From Actinoplanes octamycinicus (GTDB lineage: Bacteria; Actinomycetota; Actinomycetes; Mycobacteriales; Micromonosporaceae): a stretch of DNA of 64,000 bases. The position numbers were made by a program, and so were the translations under genes. The stretch is taken from NCBI RefSeq assembly GCF_014205225.1, contig NZ_JACHNB010000001.1:9777501-9841500 (forward strand). Direction: 5' to 3'. Below the pieces are notes generated by a model. That model was not told the origin of the DNA, searched no databases, and saw nothing but the letters and a program-made list of their open reading frames with translations. This document shows, in pieces, positions 32,992-41,598 of this stretch (positions are counted from its first letter, which is position 1; each line of letters starts with the position of its first letter).

Positions 32992-33005
32992 GGCGGACCT
33001 CCTTC

Positions 33006-33023
33006 CCCGCCTCACGGGACGGG
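33006..33023 (-). promoter_or_regulatory. PyrR-binding RNA hairpin at the pyrR ribosome-binding site
   Basis: The minus strand reads GTCCCGTGAGGC (complement of 33009-33020), matching at every core position the PyrR binding-loop consensus known from Bacillus (RUCCNGNGAGGY). Flanking CCCG/CGGG (33006-33009 with 33020-33023) forms the stem. The hairpin touches the Shine-Dalgarno sequence at 32997-33004. This fits PyrR-dependent translational repression as described for mycobacteria rather than Bacillus-type attenuation. Confidence 0.75.
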
Positions 33024-33041
33024 TCGTTAAAGGACGTCGGG

Positions 33042-33074
33042 ATCGGGCCGATTTCCGGAGAGATCCGGCCCGAT
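33042..33074 (-). promoter_or_regulatory. Second leader hairpin upstream of pyrR
   Basis: ATCGGGCC (33042-33049) pairs with GGCCCGAT (33067-33074). An internal CCGGA/TCCGG pair allows an alternative smaller hairpin. It lies about 20 bases upstream of the PyrR-binding hairpin in the predicted leader. It has no obvious U-run; its role is unknown. Confidence 0.5.
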
Positions 33075-33106
33075 GGCTGACGCTACGTTACCAGTGGACG
33101 GGGCGT

Positions 33107-33129
33107 TGACCAGGGTGACCTGCCTGACC
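33107..33129. promoter_or_regulatory. Three TGACC direct repeats at 9-bp spacing
   Basis: TGACC occurs at 33107-33111, 33116-33120 and 33125-33129, exactly nine bases apart, in the divergent region between pyrR and bldD. This may be a binding site for a regulator of one or both genes. No named regulator motif is claimed. Confidence 0.4.
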
Positions 33130-33213
33130 CGCAGACAAAGCGGACAAATTCTGCAACTAGGGATACAGCCGGTAACTTTGGTGCGGCCCGCACGACTCAT
33201 CGGTAACCAACAC

Positions 33214-33242
33214 TTGACCGGCGGTCGCAAACTCCGTACCGT
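33214..33242 (+). promoter_or_regulatory. Putative sigma-70-type promoter of bldD
   Basis: TTGACC at 33214-33219 and TACCGT at 33237-33242 are separated by 17 bases, a good match to the housekeeping actinobacterial promoter pattern. Transcription would start near 33249, about 60 bases before the bldD ATG. Confidence 0.55.
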
Positions 33243-33310
33243 CACGCAGCGTAGCGATCCGTGAGGAAGAACCCTCCGGGAAGGCACAGCACAGTACTGG
33301 GAGTGTCCGA

Positions 33311-33799
33311 ATGCCGTCTGAGTACGCGAAGTCGCTGGGCGCTCGCCTGCGCTCCATTCGCCAACAGCAGGGCCTGTCCCTGCAGGGAGTCGAAGAGAAG
33401 TCCAACGGCCGGTGGAAGGCCGTCGTCGTCGGCTCGTACGAGCGTGGCGACCGTGCGGTGACCGTCTCGCGCCTGGCCGAACTGGCCGACTTCTACCGTG
33501 TGCCGGTTTCCGAGCTGCTGCCCGACGGCAGTGGCATCCGCCTCGAGGCGACCAACAAGATCGTGCTGGACCTCGAGAAGCTCTACGACACCACCGGTGA
33601 GGACCTCGCCTACGTGGCGCGGTACGCCCGGGCCATCCAGCAGCAGCGTGGCGACTACAACGGCCGGGTGCTGTCGATCCGCGCCGACGACCTGCGCGCC
33701 CTCGCCATCGTCTACGACATCTCGCCGTCCGGCCTGATCGAGCGCCTGACCGAGCAGGGTGTCCTGGTCGCTGACCCGCGGGCGTTCTTCGCCAGCTGA
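33311..33799 (+). CDS. bldD: Developmental regulator BldD
   Basis: Global repressor of sporulation genes that dimerises on c-di-GMP. 162 aa. The N-terminal helix-turn-helix region SEYAKSLGARLRSIRQQQGL and KAVVVGSYERGDRAVTVSRL closely matches Streptomyces BldD. In the C-terminal domain both c-di-GMP motifs are present: RGD at 113-115 and R-x-D-D as RADD at 124-127. GGGAG lies seven bases upstream of ATG 33311. It is monocistronic, divergent from pyrR as in Streptomyces, and followed by a strong terminator. Confidence 0.96.
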   Translation: MPSEYAKSLGARLRSIRQQQGLSLQGVEEKSNGRWKAVVVGSYERGDRAVTVSRLAELADFYRVPVSELLPDGSGIRLEATNKIVLDLEKLYDTTGEDLAYVARYARAIQQQRGDYNGRVLSIRADDLRALAIVYDISPSGLIERLTEQGVLVADPRAFFAS

Positions 33800-33824
33800 G
33801 CCGGTTGCGGCCCACGAACCACCG

Positions 33825-33862
33825 AGCCCGCGCCGGCCCCCCCAGATCGGCGCGGGCTTTCT
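33825..33862 (+). terminator. Rho-independent terminator of bldD
   Basis: An 11-bp stem AGCCCGCGCCG (33825-33835) / CGGCGCGGGCT (33848-33858) is followed by TTTCTT. It lies 25 bases after the bldD stop. Confidence 0.9.
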
Positions 33863-33897
33863 TCGTACCGGAAGCCTGTCTGCTCTCCAGAAATGAC

Positions 33898-33932
33898 AAA
33901 CGGCCCGGACCGCCAGCGGTCCAGGCCGTTTT
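33898..33932 (-). terminator. Bidirectional terminator hairpin, nusB side
   Basis: AACGGCC (33899-33905) pairs with GGCCGTT (33924-33930), and the stem continues through GGACCGC/GCGGTCC around a short loop. A-runs and T-runs on the two sides suit both strands. It lies ten bases past the nusB stop on the minus strand and forms a pair with the bldD terminator. Confidence 0.85.
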
Positions 33933-33941
33933 GCGCTTTTC

Positions 33942-34376
33942 TTACCTTGTTGCGAAAGCGGCGATCCGGTCGAGCAAGCCGTTGAGGAAGCGCGGGCTGT
34001 CGTCGGTCGACATCTCCTTCGCCAGCTCCACCGCCTCGGTGATCGCCACCGGGTCGTCCACGTCCGGCTCGTAGAGCAGCTCGTAGACGGCGATCCGGGC
34101 CAGGTTGCGGTCGACGACCGGCATCCGGTCGATCGTCCAGCCCTCGGCGTAACTCGCGATCAGCTCGTCGATCCGGTCCAGGTGCTTCGCGACGCCCTCG
34201 ATCAGGGTCGTCGCGTAGCCCAGGTGCTCCGGGTGCGGCTTGGCGATCCGGTCGAGGTAGGTGACCAGCACCTGACCCGGCGGCAGATCGCGCATGTCGG
34301 CCTCGAAGAGGACGTCCAGCGCCCGCTTGCGCGCCTTGCGGCGCGCAAGTCGCTCCTTCTTGGGACCTTCCGCCAT
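33942..34376 (-). CDS. nusB: Transcription antitermination factor NusB
   Basis: Binds boxA RNA with NusE for rRNA antitermination. 144 aa all-alpha protein. ARRKARKRALDVLFEADMR at the N-terminus, and MPVVDRNLARIAVYELLY and FLNGLLDRIA at the C-terminus, are family signatures. Its ATG overlaps the efp stop (TGATG), so it is coupled to efp. Confidence 0.95.
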   Translation of the reverse strand: MAEGPKKERLARRKARKRALDVLFEADMRDLPPGQVLVTYLDRIAKPHPEHLGYATTLIEGVAKHLDRIDELIASYAEGWTIDRMPVVDRNLARIAVYELLYEPDVDDPVAITEAVELAKEMSTDDSPRFLNGLLDRIAAFATR

Positions 34377-34933
34377 CAGCTGCGGCCGAGGTAGCGGCCG
34401 TCGCGGGTGTCGACCTTGATCTTCTCACCGGTGGTGATGAAGAGGGGAACCTGAACCGTGGCGCCGGTCTCGATCGTCGCCGGCTTGGTGCCACCGGTCG
34501 AGCGGTCGCCCTGCAGGCCCGGCTCGGTGTAGGTGACCTCGACGAAGATGCTGGTCGGCAGCTCGATGTAGAGCGGGACGCCCTCGTGCAGCGCCACCGT
34601 GGCCTCGGCCTCGGGCAGCAGGTAGTTGGCGTTGTCACCGACCGTGGCGCCGGAGACGTGGATCTGGTCGTAGGTGTCCAGGTCCATGAAGACGTAGTCG
34701 TCGCCGTCCTGGTACAGATACTGCATCGTGCGCTTGTCCACGGTCGCGGTTTCGACCTTGGTGCCCGCGTTGAAGGTCTTGTCGACGACCTTGCCGGACA
34801 GCACGTGCTTCAGCGTGGTCCGCACGAAGGCCGGACCCTTACCGGGCTTGACGTGCTGGAACTCAACGACGGACCACAGCTCCTTGTCGAGGTTGAGAAC
34901 CAGGCCGTTCTTCAGGTCGTTGGTGGAAGCCAT
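34376..34933 (-). CDS. efp: Elongation factor P
   Basis: Relieves ribosome stalling at polyproline stretches. 185 aa, three-barrel protein. The loop with the tip lysine is in [18 protein letters not shown], and [15 protein letters not shown] is the usual N-terminus. No EF-P modification genes are nearby, and actinobacterial EF-P generally acts without beta-lysylation. This genome should depend on it strongly, given the 1992-residue Pro-rich protein encoded about 15 kb away. Confidence 0.97.
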   Translation of the reverse strand: MASTNDLKNGLVLNLDKELWSVVEFQHVKPGKGPAFVRTTLKHVLSGKVVDKTFNAGTKVETATVDKRTMQYLYQDGDDYVFMDLDTYDQIHVSGATVGDNANYLLPEAEATVALHEGVPLYIELPTSIFVEVTYTEPGLQGDRSTGGTKPATIETGATVQVPLFITTGEKIKVDTRDGRYLGRS

Positions 34934-35008
34934 GTCCTGCCTTGATCTTGACGCGAATCGTTGACCGAACCACTTTACCGGCGAGGACCTGGTGAGGGCG
35001 AATCGGGT

Positions 35009-35428
35009 CTACCGGCAGATGTGCTCCAAAGCGAGCCGGTAACCGTCGATACCGAGCCCGGCGATCACCCCGGTGGCCACCGCCGAGATGACCGAATGGT
35101 GCCGGAACTCCTCCCGCTGGTGCACGTTCGAGATGTGCACCTCGATCAGCTTGCCCCGCAGCATCGCGCAGGCGTCCCGGATCGCGATGTTGTAATGCGT
35201 CCAGGCGCCCGGGTTGAGCACCACGTCGGCGCCCTCGTCGGCGGCCGCGTGCAGCCACTCGAGCATCTCGTGCTCGGCGTTGGTCTGCCTGATCGTGACG
35301 GACGCGCCGAGGTCGTCGGCGACGGTCTGGCACATGTCGACCAGGTCCTGATATGTGGTCTTGCCGTAGATGTCCGGCTCCCGGGTGCCGAGCCGGTTGA
35401 GGTTCGGCCCGTTCAGCACATAGATCAT
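35009..35428 (-). CDS. aroQ: 3-dehydroquinate dehydratase, type II
   Basis: Third shikimate-pathway step. 139 aa, type II dodecameric enzyme. MIYVLNGPNLNRLGTREPDI is the signature N-terminus, the catalytic Tyr is in DIYGKTTYQDL, and NPGAWTHYNIAIRDA and VHISNVHQREEFRHHS form the active site. Four-base overlap with aroB. efp starts about 75 bases downstream. Confidence 0.97.
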   Translation of the reverse strand: MIYVLNGPNLNRLGTREPDIYGKTTYQDLVDMCQTVADDLGASVTIRQTNAEHEMLEWLHAAADEGADVVLNPGAWTHYNIAIRDACAMLRGKLIEVHISNVHQREEFRHHSVISAVATGVIAGLGIDGYRLALEHICR

Positions 35429-36495
35429 CGCGCCACCGCCTTGTAGGCCTCCCGCAGCAGGTCGTCGGCCGGACCGGCGAGAATGCCCGGTCGCGCCAAG
35501 CCGTCCAGGACCACGAACCGCAAGGTCGCGGCCCGCGTCTTCTTGTCCACGCGCATCCCGGCCGCCAGCTCGGTCCAGGCGCTTTCAGCGTACGTCGTGG
35601 GCAGGTCCAGGGTTTCCAAGATCTTTTTATGGCGGGCCGCCGTGGCGTCGTCCAGCCGCCCGGACAACCGGCCCAGCTCCGCCGCGAACACCATGCCGAC
35701 CGCCACCGCGTGCCCGTGCTTCCAGGAGTACTTCTCCCGGCGCTCGATCGCGTGACCCAGCGTGTGCCCGTAGTTGAGGATCTCCCGCAGCCCGGACTCC
35801 TTGAGATCCACCCCGACCACGTCGGCCTTCACCCGGATCTTCCGCTCGATCAGCTCGCGCAGCACGTCACTGTGCGGATCGAGGGCCGCCGCCGGGTGCT
35901 CCTCGACCAGCTCCAGGATCCGCGGATCGGCGATGAACCCGCCCTTGACCACCTCGGCCAGGCCGGCCGCGATGTCCTCCCGCGGGAGGGTGTCCAGCGC
36001 GTCCAGGTCGCAGAGCACGCCGGCCGGCGGGTGGAAGGCGCCGACCAGGTTCTTGCCGGCCGCGATGTTGACCGCGGTCTTGCCGCCGACCGCCGCGTCC
36101 ACCATGCCGGCCACCGACGTGGACACCGGGATCCAGCGGACGCCGCGCAGCCAGGCCGCGGCGACGTAGCCGGCCAGGTCGGTGGTGGCGCCGCCGCCGA
36201 CCCCGACGACGACGTCGGTCCGGGTGAACCCGGCCGCGCCCAGCTCGTCCCAGCACCGCGCGGCGACCTCGACCGTCTTGCCCGCCTCGGCGTCCGGCAC
36301 CTCGATCAGCACGGTCTGCCGGCCGGTCACCGCGGCGACCGCCTCGGCCCGCTCCCGCAGCGTCGGCGGATGGATGACCGCCACCCGCGCCGCGCCGTCG
36401 ATCAGTCCCGGCAGCTCGCCGTTCAACTCCCGCCCGACGATCACGTCATACGGACGGTCACCCTGCACCGGAATTCGCGTCACCACGCGCGTCAC
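35425..36495 (-). CDS. aroB: 3-dehydroquinate synthase
   Basis: Second shikimate-pathway step, NAD- and zinc-dependent. 356 aa. GVGGGATTDLAGYVAAAWLR binds nucleotide, and the metal-binding histidines are in NYGHTLGHAIE and SWKHGHAVAVGM. GTG at 36495 or an ATG slightly upstream would serve; the given start has the usual length. A 246-bp repeat-bearing gap separates it from aroK, so it may have its own promoter. Confidence 0.97.
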   Translation of the reverse strand: MTRVVTRIPVQGDRPYDVIVGRELNGELPGLIDGAARVAVIHPPTLRERAEAVAAVTGRQTVLIEVPDAEAGKTVEVAARCWDELGAAGFTRTDVVVGVGGGATTDLAGYVAAAWLRGVRWIPVSTSVAGMVDAAVGGKTAVNIAAGKNLVGAFHPPAGVLCDLDALDTLPREDIAAGLAEVVKGGFIADPRILELVEEHPAAALDPHSDVLRELIERKIRVKADVVGVDLKESGLREILNYGHTLGHAIERREKYSWKHGHAVAVGMVFAAELGRLSGRLDDATAARHKKILETLDLPTTYAESAWTELAAGMRVDKKTRAATLRFVVLDGLARPGILAGPADDLLREAYKAVAR

Positions 36496-36562
36496 CCTAT
36501 CCGCGCGGTGCTTCCACTCTCGCCCCGCACGCCCAGGTTCCGCCAGGTGGGCACCGTGCCCC

Positions 36563-36627
36563 GGTCCCGGCTGGGCGTCAGGGGTCCCTCAGAGCCGCCG
36601 AGACACCCCGGAGAACCAGCCCGGGCC
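36563..36627. repeat. Palindromic intergenic repeat, copy A
   Basis: About 65 bases flanked by imperfect arms built on CCGGCTGG and CCAGCCCGGG. The core reads GTCAGGGGTCCCTC, AGCCGCCGAGACACCCC. It shares a consensus with copies B and C in this window. Located between aroB and aroK. Confidence 0.7.
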
Positions 36628-36646
36628 GGCAGCCTCGCACCGCCCG

Positions 36647-36706
36647 GACCCGGCTGGGTGTCAGGGGTCTCTCCAAGCCGCCGAGACACCCCTCACCACC
36701 AGCCGA
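36647..36706. repeat. Palindromic intergenic repeat, copy B
   Basis: About 60 bases, in direct orientation to copy A and 20 bases after it: CCGGCTGGGTGTCAGGGGTC, AGCCGCCGAGACACCCCTCA, then CCAGCCG. Arms CGGCTGG (36651-36657) and CCAGCCG (36699-36705) pair. The rest of the 36496-36741 gap shows no gene. Confidence 0.75.
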
Positions 36707-36741
36707 GGCTCGGCACCACGGCGCCGCCCGAACCCGGCTGA

Positions 36742-37245
36742 TCAGGCCCGCAGCAGCGCGGCGACCTCGGGGGCGATCTCCGCCGGCTCCCGGCCGTCCG
36801 TGCTCACCGTGTGAGTGGCGACCTCGGTGTAGAGCGGCCGCCGCTGCTCCAGCAGGAACTTCATCGTCGCGCGCGGGTTCATCGCCAGCAGCGGACGGCC
36901 GGCGCCCAGGCCGACCCGCTTGATCGCGTCGGCGAGCTCGACCGACAGGAACACCACGGTCTGCTCCCTCAGCAGTTTCCGGGTGGACTCGTCCATGATC
37001 GCGCCGCCGCCGAGGGCGAGCACCCCGTCGAAGGCGGCCAGCGACTCGGCCACCACCGTGCGCTCCAGGGCGCGGAAGGCCGGCTCGCCGTCCTCGACGA
37101 AGATGTCCGGGATCGGTTTGCCCGCCCGCTGCTCGATGATCGTGTCCGTGTCGGCGAAGCCGACGCCCAGGGCGGCCGCGACCGCCTCGCCGACCGTCGT
37201 CTTGCCGGCGCCGGGCGGGCCGACCAGGACCGCGACCGGCGCCAT
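36742..37245 (-). CDS. aroK: Shikimate kinase
   Basis: Phosphorylates shikimate at O3. 167 aa. P-loop [19 protein letters not shown], shikimate-binding Asp in [13 protein letters not shown], and [10 protein letters not shown] as the GGG substrate motif. ATG overlaps the aroC stop by one base (TGATG). Confidence 0.96.
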   Translation of the reverse strand: MAPVAVLVGPPGAGKTTVGEAVAAALGVGFADTDTIIEQRAGKPIPDIFVEDGEPAFRALERTVVAESLAAFDGVLALGGGAIMDESTRKLLREQTVVFLSVELADAIKRVGLGAGRPLLAMNPRATMKFLLEQRRPLYTEVATHTVSTDGREPAEIAPEVAALLRA

Positions 37246-38423
37246 CAGCGGATCACCAGGGCGTCGAGGTAGGACGCCAGGTTGCGGCGGATCTCGGCGA
37301 CCGAGTCGCCGCCGAACTTCTCGGTCGCCGCCTCGGCCAGCACCAGGGCCACCATCGCCTCGGCGACCACCGCGCCGGCCGGCACGGCGCAGACGTCGGA
37401 GCGCTGGTTGATCGCGGTGGCCGGCTCGCCGGTGGTGATGTCGATGGTCTGCAGCGCCCGGTTCAGCGAGGAGATCGGCTTGAGCGCGGCGCGCACCCGC
37501 AGCGGCTCGCCGTTGGTGATGCCCCCCTCCAGGCCGCCGGCCCGGTCGGTGACCCGCTTGACCCCGTCCGCGGTCGGCACGATCTCGTCGTGTGCGACCG
37601 AGCCGCGCGAACGGGCCTGGGTGAAGCCGTCACCGATCTCCACACCCTTGACCGACTGGATCGACATCAGCGCGGTGGCCAGCCGGGCGTCCAGCTTGCG
37701 GTCCCACTGGACGTGCGAGCCCAGGCCGGGCGGGATCTGGTAGGCCAGCACCTCGACGATGCCGCCGAGCGTGTCGGCGTCCTTCTTCGCGGCGTCGACC
37801 TCGGCGACCATCCGGGCGCTGGCCTCCGGGTCGAGGCAGCGCAGCGGGTCGGCGTCGATCCGGTCGAAGTCGTCCGGCGTCGGGATCAGCCCGGACTTGG
37901 CGGCGACCGAGCCCAGCTCGATCACGTGCGAGACGATCTCGATGCCCAGCGCCTGCTTGATCAGCTGCTTGGCGACCACGCCGACGGCGACCCGGGCGGC
38001 GGTCTCCCGGGCGCTGGCGCGCTCCAGGATCGGCCGGGCGTCGGTGTGCCCGTACTTCTGCATGCCGGCCAGGTCGGCGTGCCCGGGGCGGGGGCGGGTC
38101 AGCGGCGCGTTGCGGGACTGCTGGGCCAGCACGTCCGGGTCGACCGGGTCGGCCGACATGACCGTCTCCCACTTGGGCCACTCGGTGTTGCCCACCCGGA
38201 TCGCGACCGGGCTGCCCAGGGTGAGCCCGTGCCGGACGCCGCCGATGAACTCGACCTCGTCCTGCTCGAACTTCATCCGGGCGCCGCGCCCGTAACCCAG
38301 GCGGCGGCGGACGAGGTCACGGGTGATGTCCGCGCTCGTCACCTCGATCCCGGCGGGGACACCCTCGAGCAGCGCGACGAGCGCCGGTCCGTGCGATTCA
38401 CCTGCAGTAAGCCAGCGCAGCAT
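37245..38423 (-). CDS. aroC: Chorismate synthase
   Basis: Final step to chorismate, using reduced FMN. 392 aa. [20 protein letters not shown] is signature 1, [20 protein letters not shown] matches the conserved substrate site, and [13 protein letters not shown] is near signature 3. First gene of the aroC-aroK run, divergent from an MFS gene across a 166-bp gap. Confidence 0.98.
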   Translation of the reverse strand: MLRWLTAGESHGPALVALLEGVPAGIEVTSADITRDLVRRRLGYGRGARMKFEQDEVEFIGGVRHGLTLGSPVAIRVGNTEWPKWETVMSADPVDPDVLAQQSRNAPLTRPRPGHADLAGMQKYGHTDARPILERASARETAARVAVGVVAKQLIKQALGIEIVSHVIELGSVAAKSGLIPTPDDFDRIDADPLRCLDPEASARMVAEVDAAKKDADTLGGIVEVLAYQIPPGLGSHVQWDRKLDARLATALMSIQSVKGVEIGDGFTQARSRGSVAHDEIVPTADGVKRVTDRAGGLEGGITNGEPLRVRAALKPISSLNRALQTIDITTGEPATAINQRSDVCAVPAGAVVAEAMVALVLAEAATEKFGGDSVAEIRRNLASYLDALVIR

Positions 38424-38589
38424 GGCTGAAGTCTAGAGACGCGGCGGGCACGGCCTCACGGGAGGCACGCGGATCCCGCTCTCCGGACGCCCCTTCAAGA
38501 TCAAGACCAGCCTCGCGTACGGCCGGAGCACCCGTCCCACCGCGGAGTGTGACGGCGGTTACCAATCCTGACCGGCTGGAAGATCCGGC

Positions 38590-39894
38590 GTGGCCGGCGA
38601 CTTGTCACCGGATGTGGCCGAGACTCGAAATCTGACCCTGTCCGACGCCGGCCTCACTCCCGGTGAGCTGCTGCCGATGGGCCGCCGCTTCCGGATCGTG
38701 CTGGTGCTGGGCTTCCTCACCGCGCTCGGCCCGCTCACCATCGACATGTACCTGCCCTCGCTGCCCGCGATCACCACCGACCTGCACGCCGGTGCCGCCG
38801 CGGTGCAGCTCACCCTGACCGGCACGCTGCTCGGCCTGGCGTTCGGCCAACTGCTGGTCGGCCCGCTCTCCGACGCGATGGGACGGCGCGTCCCGCTGCT
38901 CGCCGGCATCGCGGTGCATGTGCTCGCCTCGGTGTTGTGCGTGCTCGCGCCGAACCTGGCCGTGCTCGGCACGCTCCGGGTGATCCAGGGCCTGGGCGCG
39001 GCGGCCGCCGCGGTGGTCGCGATGGCGATGGTCCGTGACCTGTTCGACGGGATGGCCGCGGCGCGGCTCTTCTCCCGGCTGATGCTGGTGGTCGGGGTGG
39101 CGCCGATCCTGGCGCCGACGATCGGCGGCCTGGTGCTGAACTGGGCGTCCTGGCGCGGGGTCTTCGTGGTGCTCGCCGTCGCCGGGCTGGCGATCATGGG
39201 GGCGGCCGCGCTGGTGCTGCCGGAGACGCTGCCCCGCGAGCGGCGCCGCGACGGCGGGGTGCTGGGCACCGTCCGGGACTACGGCCGCCTGTTCACCGAC
39301 CGGGTCTACGTCGGCCTGATCCTGGTGGCCGGGCTCGCGATGGCGGCGCTGATCGCGTACGTGAGCGGCTCGTCCTTCGTCTTCCAGGACGAATATCAGC
39401 TGAGCGAGCAGCAGTTCGCCCTGATCTTCGCGAGCGGCGCGATCGGCCTGATCGGCGCCACCCAGTGCAACGTGCTGCTGCTGCGCCGCTGGACCGCCCA
39501 GCGGATCCTGGCCGGGTCGCTGCTCGCCGGCCTCGGCTTCGGCCTGCTCCTGCTGCTCACCGCGGCGACCGGTCTGGGCGGCCTGCTCGGCGTGCTGGTC
39601 CCGCTCTGGCTGGTGCTGGCCACGGTCGGCCTGATCATGCCGAACGCGCCGGCGCTCGCCCTGTCCCGGCACGGCGAGGCAGCCGGCACCGCGGCGGCCC
39701 TGCTCGGCGCCGTGCAGTTCGGCGTCGGCGCCCTCGCCGCCCCACTGGTCGGCGTGCTCGGCGTCGGCGCGGTCGCGATGGCGATCGTGGTCGTTGCCGG
39801 CATGCTCGCCGCCACCGCGGTCGGCTTCCTGGTCGTCCGCCCCCACCGCCTGCCCGCCGACCACACCTCACCACCGGTCACCGTCGTCCACTGA
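38590..39894 (+). CDS. Bcr/CflA-type MFS multidrug efflux transporter
   Basis: A membrane protein of 434 aa with about 12 predicted helices. After a 35-residue hydrophilic N-terminus come GFLTALGPLTIDMYLPSLPA (typical of the Bcr/CflA family) and the loop 2-3 motif GPLSDAMGRRVPLL (motif A), then RVIQGLGAAAAAVVAMAMVR (motif B, with a conserved Arg). It likely exports drugs or metabolites in exchange for protons; the substrate is unknown. GTG start at 38590 with GGAAGA upstream. Followed by the 20-bp perfect inverted repeat of copy C. It breaks the minus-strand aro cluster. Confidence 0.88.
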   Translation: MAGDLSPDVAETRNLTLSDAGLTPGELLPMGRRFRIVLVLGFLTALGPLTIDMYLPSLPAITTDLHAGAAAVQLTLTGTLLGLAFGQLLVGPLSDAMGRRVPLLAGIAVHVLASVLCVLAPNLAVLGTLRVIQGLGAAAAAVVAMAMVRDLFDGMAAARLFSRLMLVVGVAPILAPTIGGLVLNWASWRGVFVVLAVAGLAIMGAAALVLPETLPRERRRDGGVLGTVRDYGRLFTDRVYVGLILVAGLAMAALIAYVSGSSFVFQDEYQLSEQQFALIFASGAIGLIGATQCNVLLLRRWTAQRILAGSLLAGLGFGLLLLLTAATGLGGLLGVLVPLWLVLATVGLIMPNAPALALSRHGEAAGTAAALLGAVQFGVGALAAPLVGVLGVGAVAMAIVVVAGMLAATAVGFLVVRPHRLPADHTSPPVTVVH

Positions 39895-39918
39895 CGTCTC
39901 CGACCGCGGGTACGCACC

Positions 39919-39985
39919 GCCGTCCGGCTGGCTGTCAGAGGTCTCTCACAGCACGTGAGGCACCCCTGACAGCCAGCCGGACGGC
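39919..39985. repeat. Palindromic intergenic repeat, copy C (perfect 20-bp arms)
   Basis: Arms at 39919-39938 and 39966-39985 are perfect reverse complements over 20 bases (core CCGGCTGGCTGTCAG/CTGACAGCCAGCCGG), with a 27-base centre AGGTCTCTCACAGCACG-type. It shares GGCTGG-TGTCAG-GGTCTCTC and CACCCC-TGA-CCAGCC with copies A and B. Placed 25 bases after the MFS stop, it may also terminate that transcript. Confidence 0.8.
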
Positions 39986-40131
39986 CGCGATACGCGCTGC
40001 GGACCGGACCGCGGCGTGCCTCGCGGCAGTGCCCACGGATCAGCGCGCTCACGCACCCTGGCAACCGGCGCGCTCCGCACCGCGGCCTGACCCGCTGGTG
40101 TTGATCTCCGGAACCACCCGCGGACAGTGCA

Positions 40132-40179
40132 GGAGGCAGCGATCGCCCTGGACGCGCCAGCGGCCAGATCGCTGCCTCC
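40132..40179. repeat. 13-bp inverted repeat between the MFS gene and IS110
   Basis: GGAGGCAGCGATC (40132-40144) and GATCGCTGCCTCC (40167-40179) form a perfect stem with a 22-base centre. It is a terminator-like hairpin of unknown owner. The rest of 39986-40200 has no supported gene. Confidence 0.65.
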
Positions 40180-40209
40180 GGCCCGCGCTACTTAAAGAGA
40201 ATTGATGTA

Positions 40210-40419
40210 CGACCGCGGCCCGGCCAGGCTTGGTCGAGGTGATCGGTAGGGATTCTCAGGCCCGCGCTGCCCACTCAGATGGCGGGGTGTGGCTTTCTCC
40301 CGGCTTGAACCCTGCCGGTCACCGTGGCGCGGAGTGGCTTGAGAGGGGTTTGCCCAGCTGTAAGTAGCGATGCCCTCCCGCCGGCGTTGTGTGCTGCGAC
40401 GACGGGAAGGTTACCGACG
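40210..40419 (+). ncRNA. Candidate bridge RNA / left non-coding end of IS110 element
   Basis: IS110-subgroup recombinases are known to use a bridge RNA transcribed from the left non-coding end. This 210-base segment has the right place and size. It can form small hairpins, for example GGCCA/TGGTC near 40232-40245. I cannot assign the donor and target loops from sequence alone. Confidence 0.4.
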
Positions 40420-41598
40420 ATGGGTCAGCTGATCATTGGGGTCGATCCGCACAAGCGGTCCGCGACGATCGAGATCATCAACGAGCGTGAACAGGTACTG
40501 GCCCGCGGTAGGTACGGCACCGACACCGGCGGCTACCAGCAGCTGCTCGCTGCCGGCCGCCGTCACGCCGGCCGGGTGTGGGCGGTCGAGGGCTGTAACG
40601 GCATCGGCCGGCACCTGGCCCAGCGGCTGGTCGCCGACGGCGAAACCGTGCTGGACGTCCCGGCGAAACTCGCCGCGAAAGCCCGCAACTTCGACACCGG
40701 CCACGGCCGCAAAACCGACGGTCACGACGCCCACCACATCGCCGTGACAGCGCTACGCACCCCGGGCCTGCACCAGGTTCGTGCCGACGGCGCCACCGTC
40801 GCGCTGCGGCTGCTGGCCGACCGCCGCGACCAGCTCGGCGCCACCCGCACCGAGACCATCAACCGGCTGCACCAGCTACTGCTCGAACTGATCCCCGGCG
40901 GCGCGAAGAAGAACCTGACCACCGACCAGGCCCGCACCCTGCTCGAACGCGTCAGCGTCCCGGCCGGCGACATCGTCACCGCCACCCGCTATCAGCTGGC
41001 CGGCGACCTGGTCGACGAGCTCACCACCCTGGACACCAAGATCAAAGCAGCCAACCGGCAGCTGACGACCGTGCTGGCCGCCACCGGCACCCAGCTGACC
41101 AGCCTCAACGGCATCGGCCCCTCCGGCGCCGCCCGCCTGCTCGGCGACATCGGCGACATCCACCGCTTCCCGACCCGCGGACACTTCGCCACCTGGAACG
41201 GCACCGCCCCCATCGACGTGTCCTCCGGCGACCATCACCATCACCGGCTCAACCGGGCCGGGAACCGGCGCATCAACCGGGTCCTGCACATCATGGTCAT
41301 CACCCAGCTCCGCTACGACACCCCCGCACGCGCCTATTACCAGCACAAACGCGCCGAAGGCAAAACCGCGATGGAAGCCATGCGAGCGTTGAAACGACGC
41401 CTGTCCGACACCGTCTACCGACAAATGATCAAAGACGCGGCAGCCGCAACAACCCCGGCGACGGATCCGGGAGGACACACGGGGGCGACTCGAAACTCCA
41501 GCGCGGCCGACCCAAACCCCAAGATCGACACTTCGGAAAAGTCACAACCCGGACCCGCCAACCACCACCCTAAAACATCCCCCACACCAACCCCTTGA
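40420..41598 (+). CDS. IS110 family transposase (bridge-RNA-type recombinase)
   Basis: About 392 aa. The N-terminal RuvC-like DEDD domain shows Asp9 in GVDPHK, Glu57 in WAVEGCNG, and Asp100/Asp103 in KTDGHDAHH. The C-terminal Tnp_20 domain has LNGIGPSGAARLLGDIG and a Ser-Ser-Gly at 268-270 (DVSSGDHHHHR), where the family's catalytic serine is expected. The Pro/Thr-rich tail after residue 345 is likely disordered. All visible catalytic residues are intact, so the enzyme may be active. ATG 40420 is preferred over an in-frame upstream start because it gives the family N-terminus. Confidence 0.92.
   Translation: MGQLIIGVDPHKRSATIEIINEREQVLARGRYGTDTGGYQQLLAAGRRHAGRVWAVEGCNGIGRHLAQRLVADGETVLDVPAKLAAKARNFDTGHGRKTDGHDAHHIAVTALRTPGLHQVRADGATVALRLLADRRDQLGATRTETINRLHQLLLELIPGGAKKNLTTDQARTLLERVSVPAGDIVTATRYQLAGDLVDELTTLDTKIKAANRQLTTVLAATGTQLTSLNGIGPSGAARLLGDIGDIHRFPTRGHFATWNGTAPIDVSSGDHHHHRLNRAGNRRINRVLHIMVITQLRYDTPARAYYQHKRAEGKTAMEAMRALKRRLSDTVYRQMIKDAAAATTPATDPGGHTGATRNSSAADPNPKIDTSEKSQPGPANHHPKTSPTPTP

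Noticed and set aside
33240..33270. BldD autoregulatory box near the bldD promoter
   Set aside because: Short GTCAC and GTGAG motifs are present but their spacing does not convincingly match the known BldD site.
39986..40200. A degraded gene disrupted by the IS110 element
   Set aside because: No protein signature is visible on either side that could be joined across the element.
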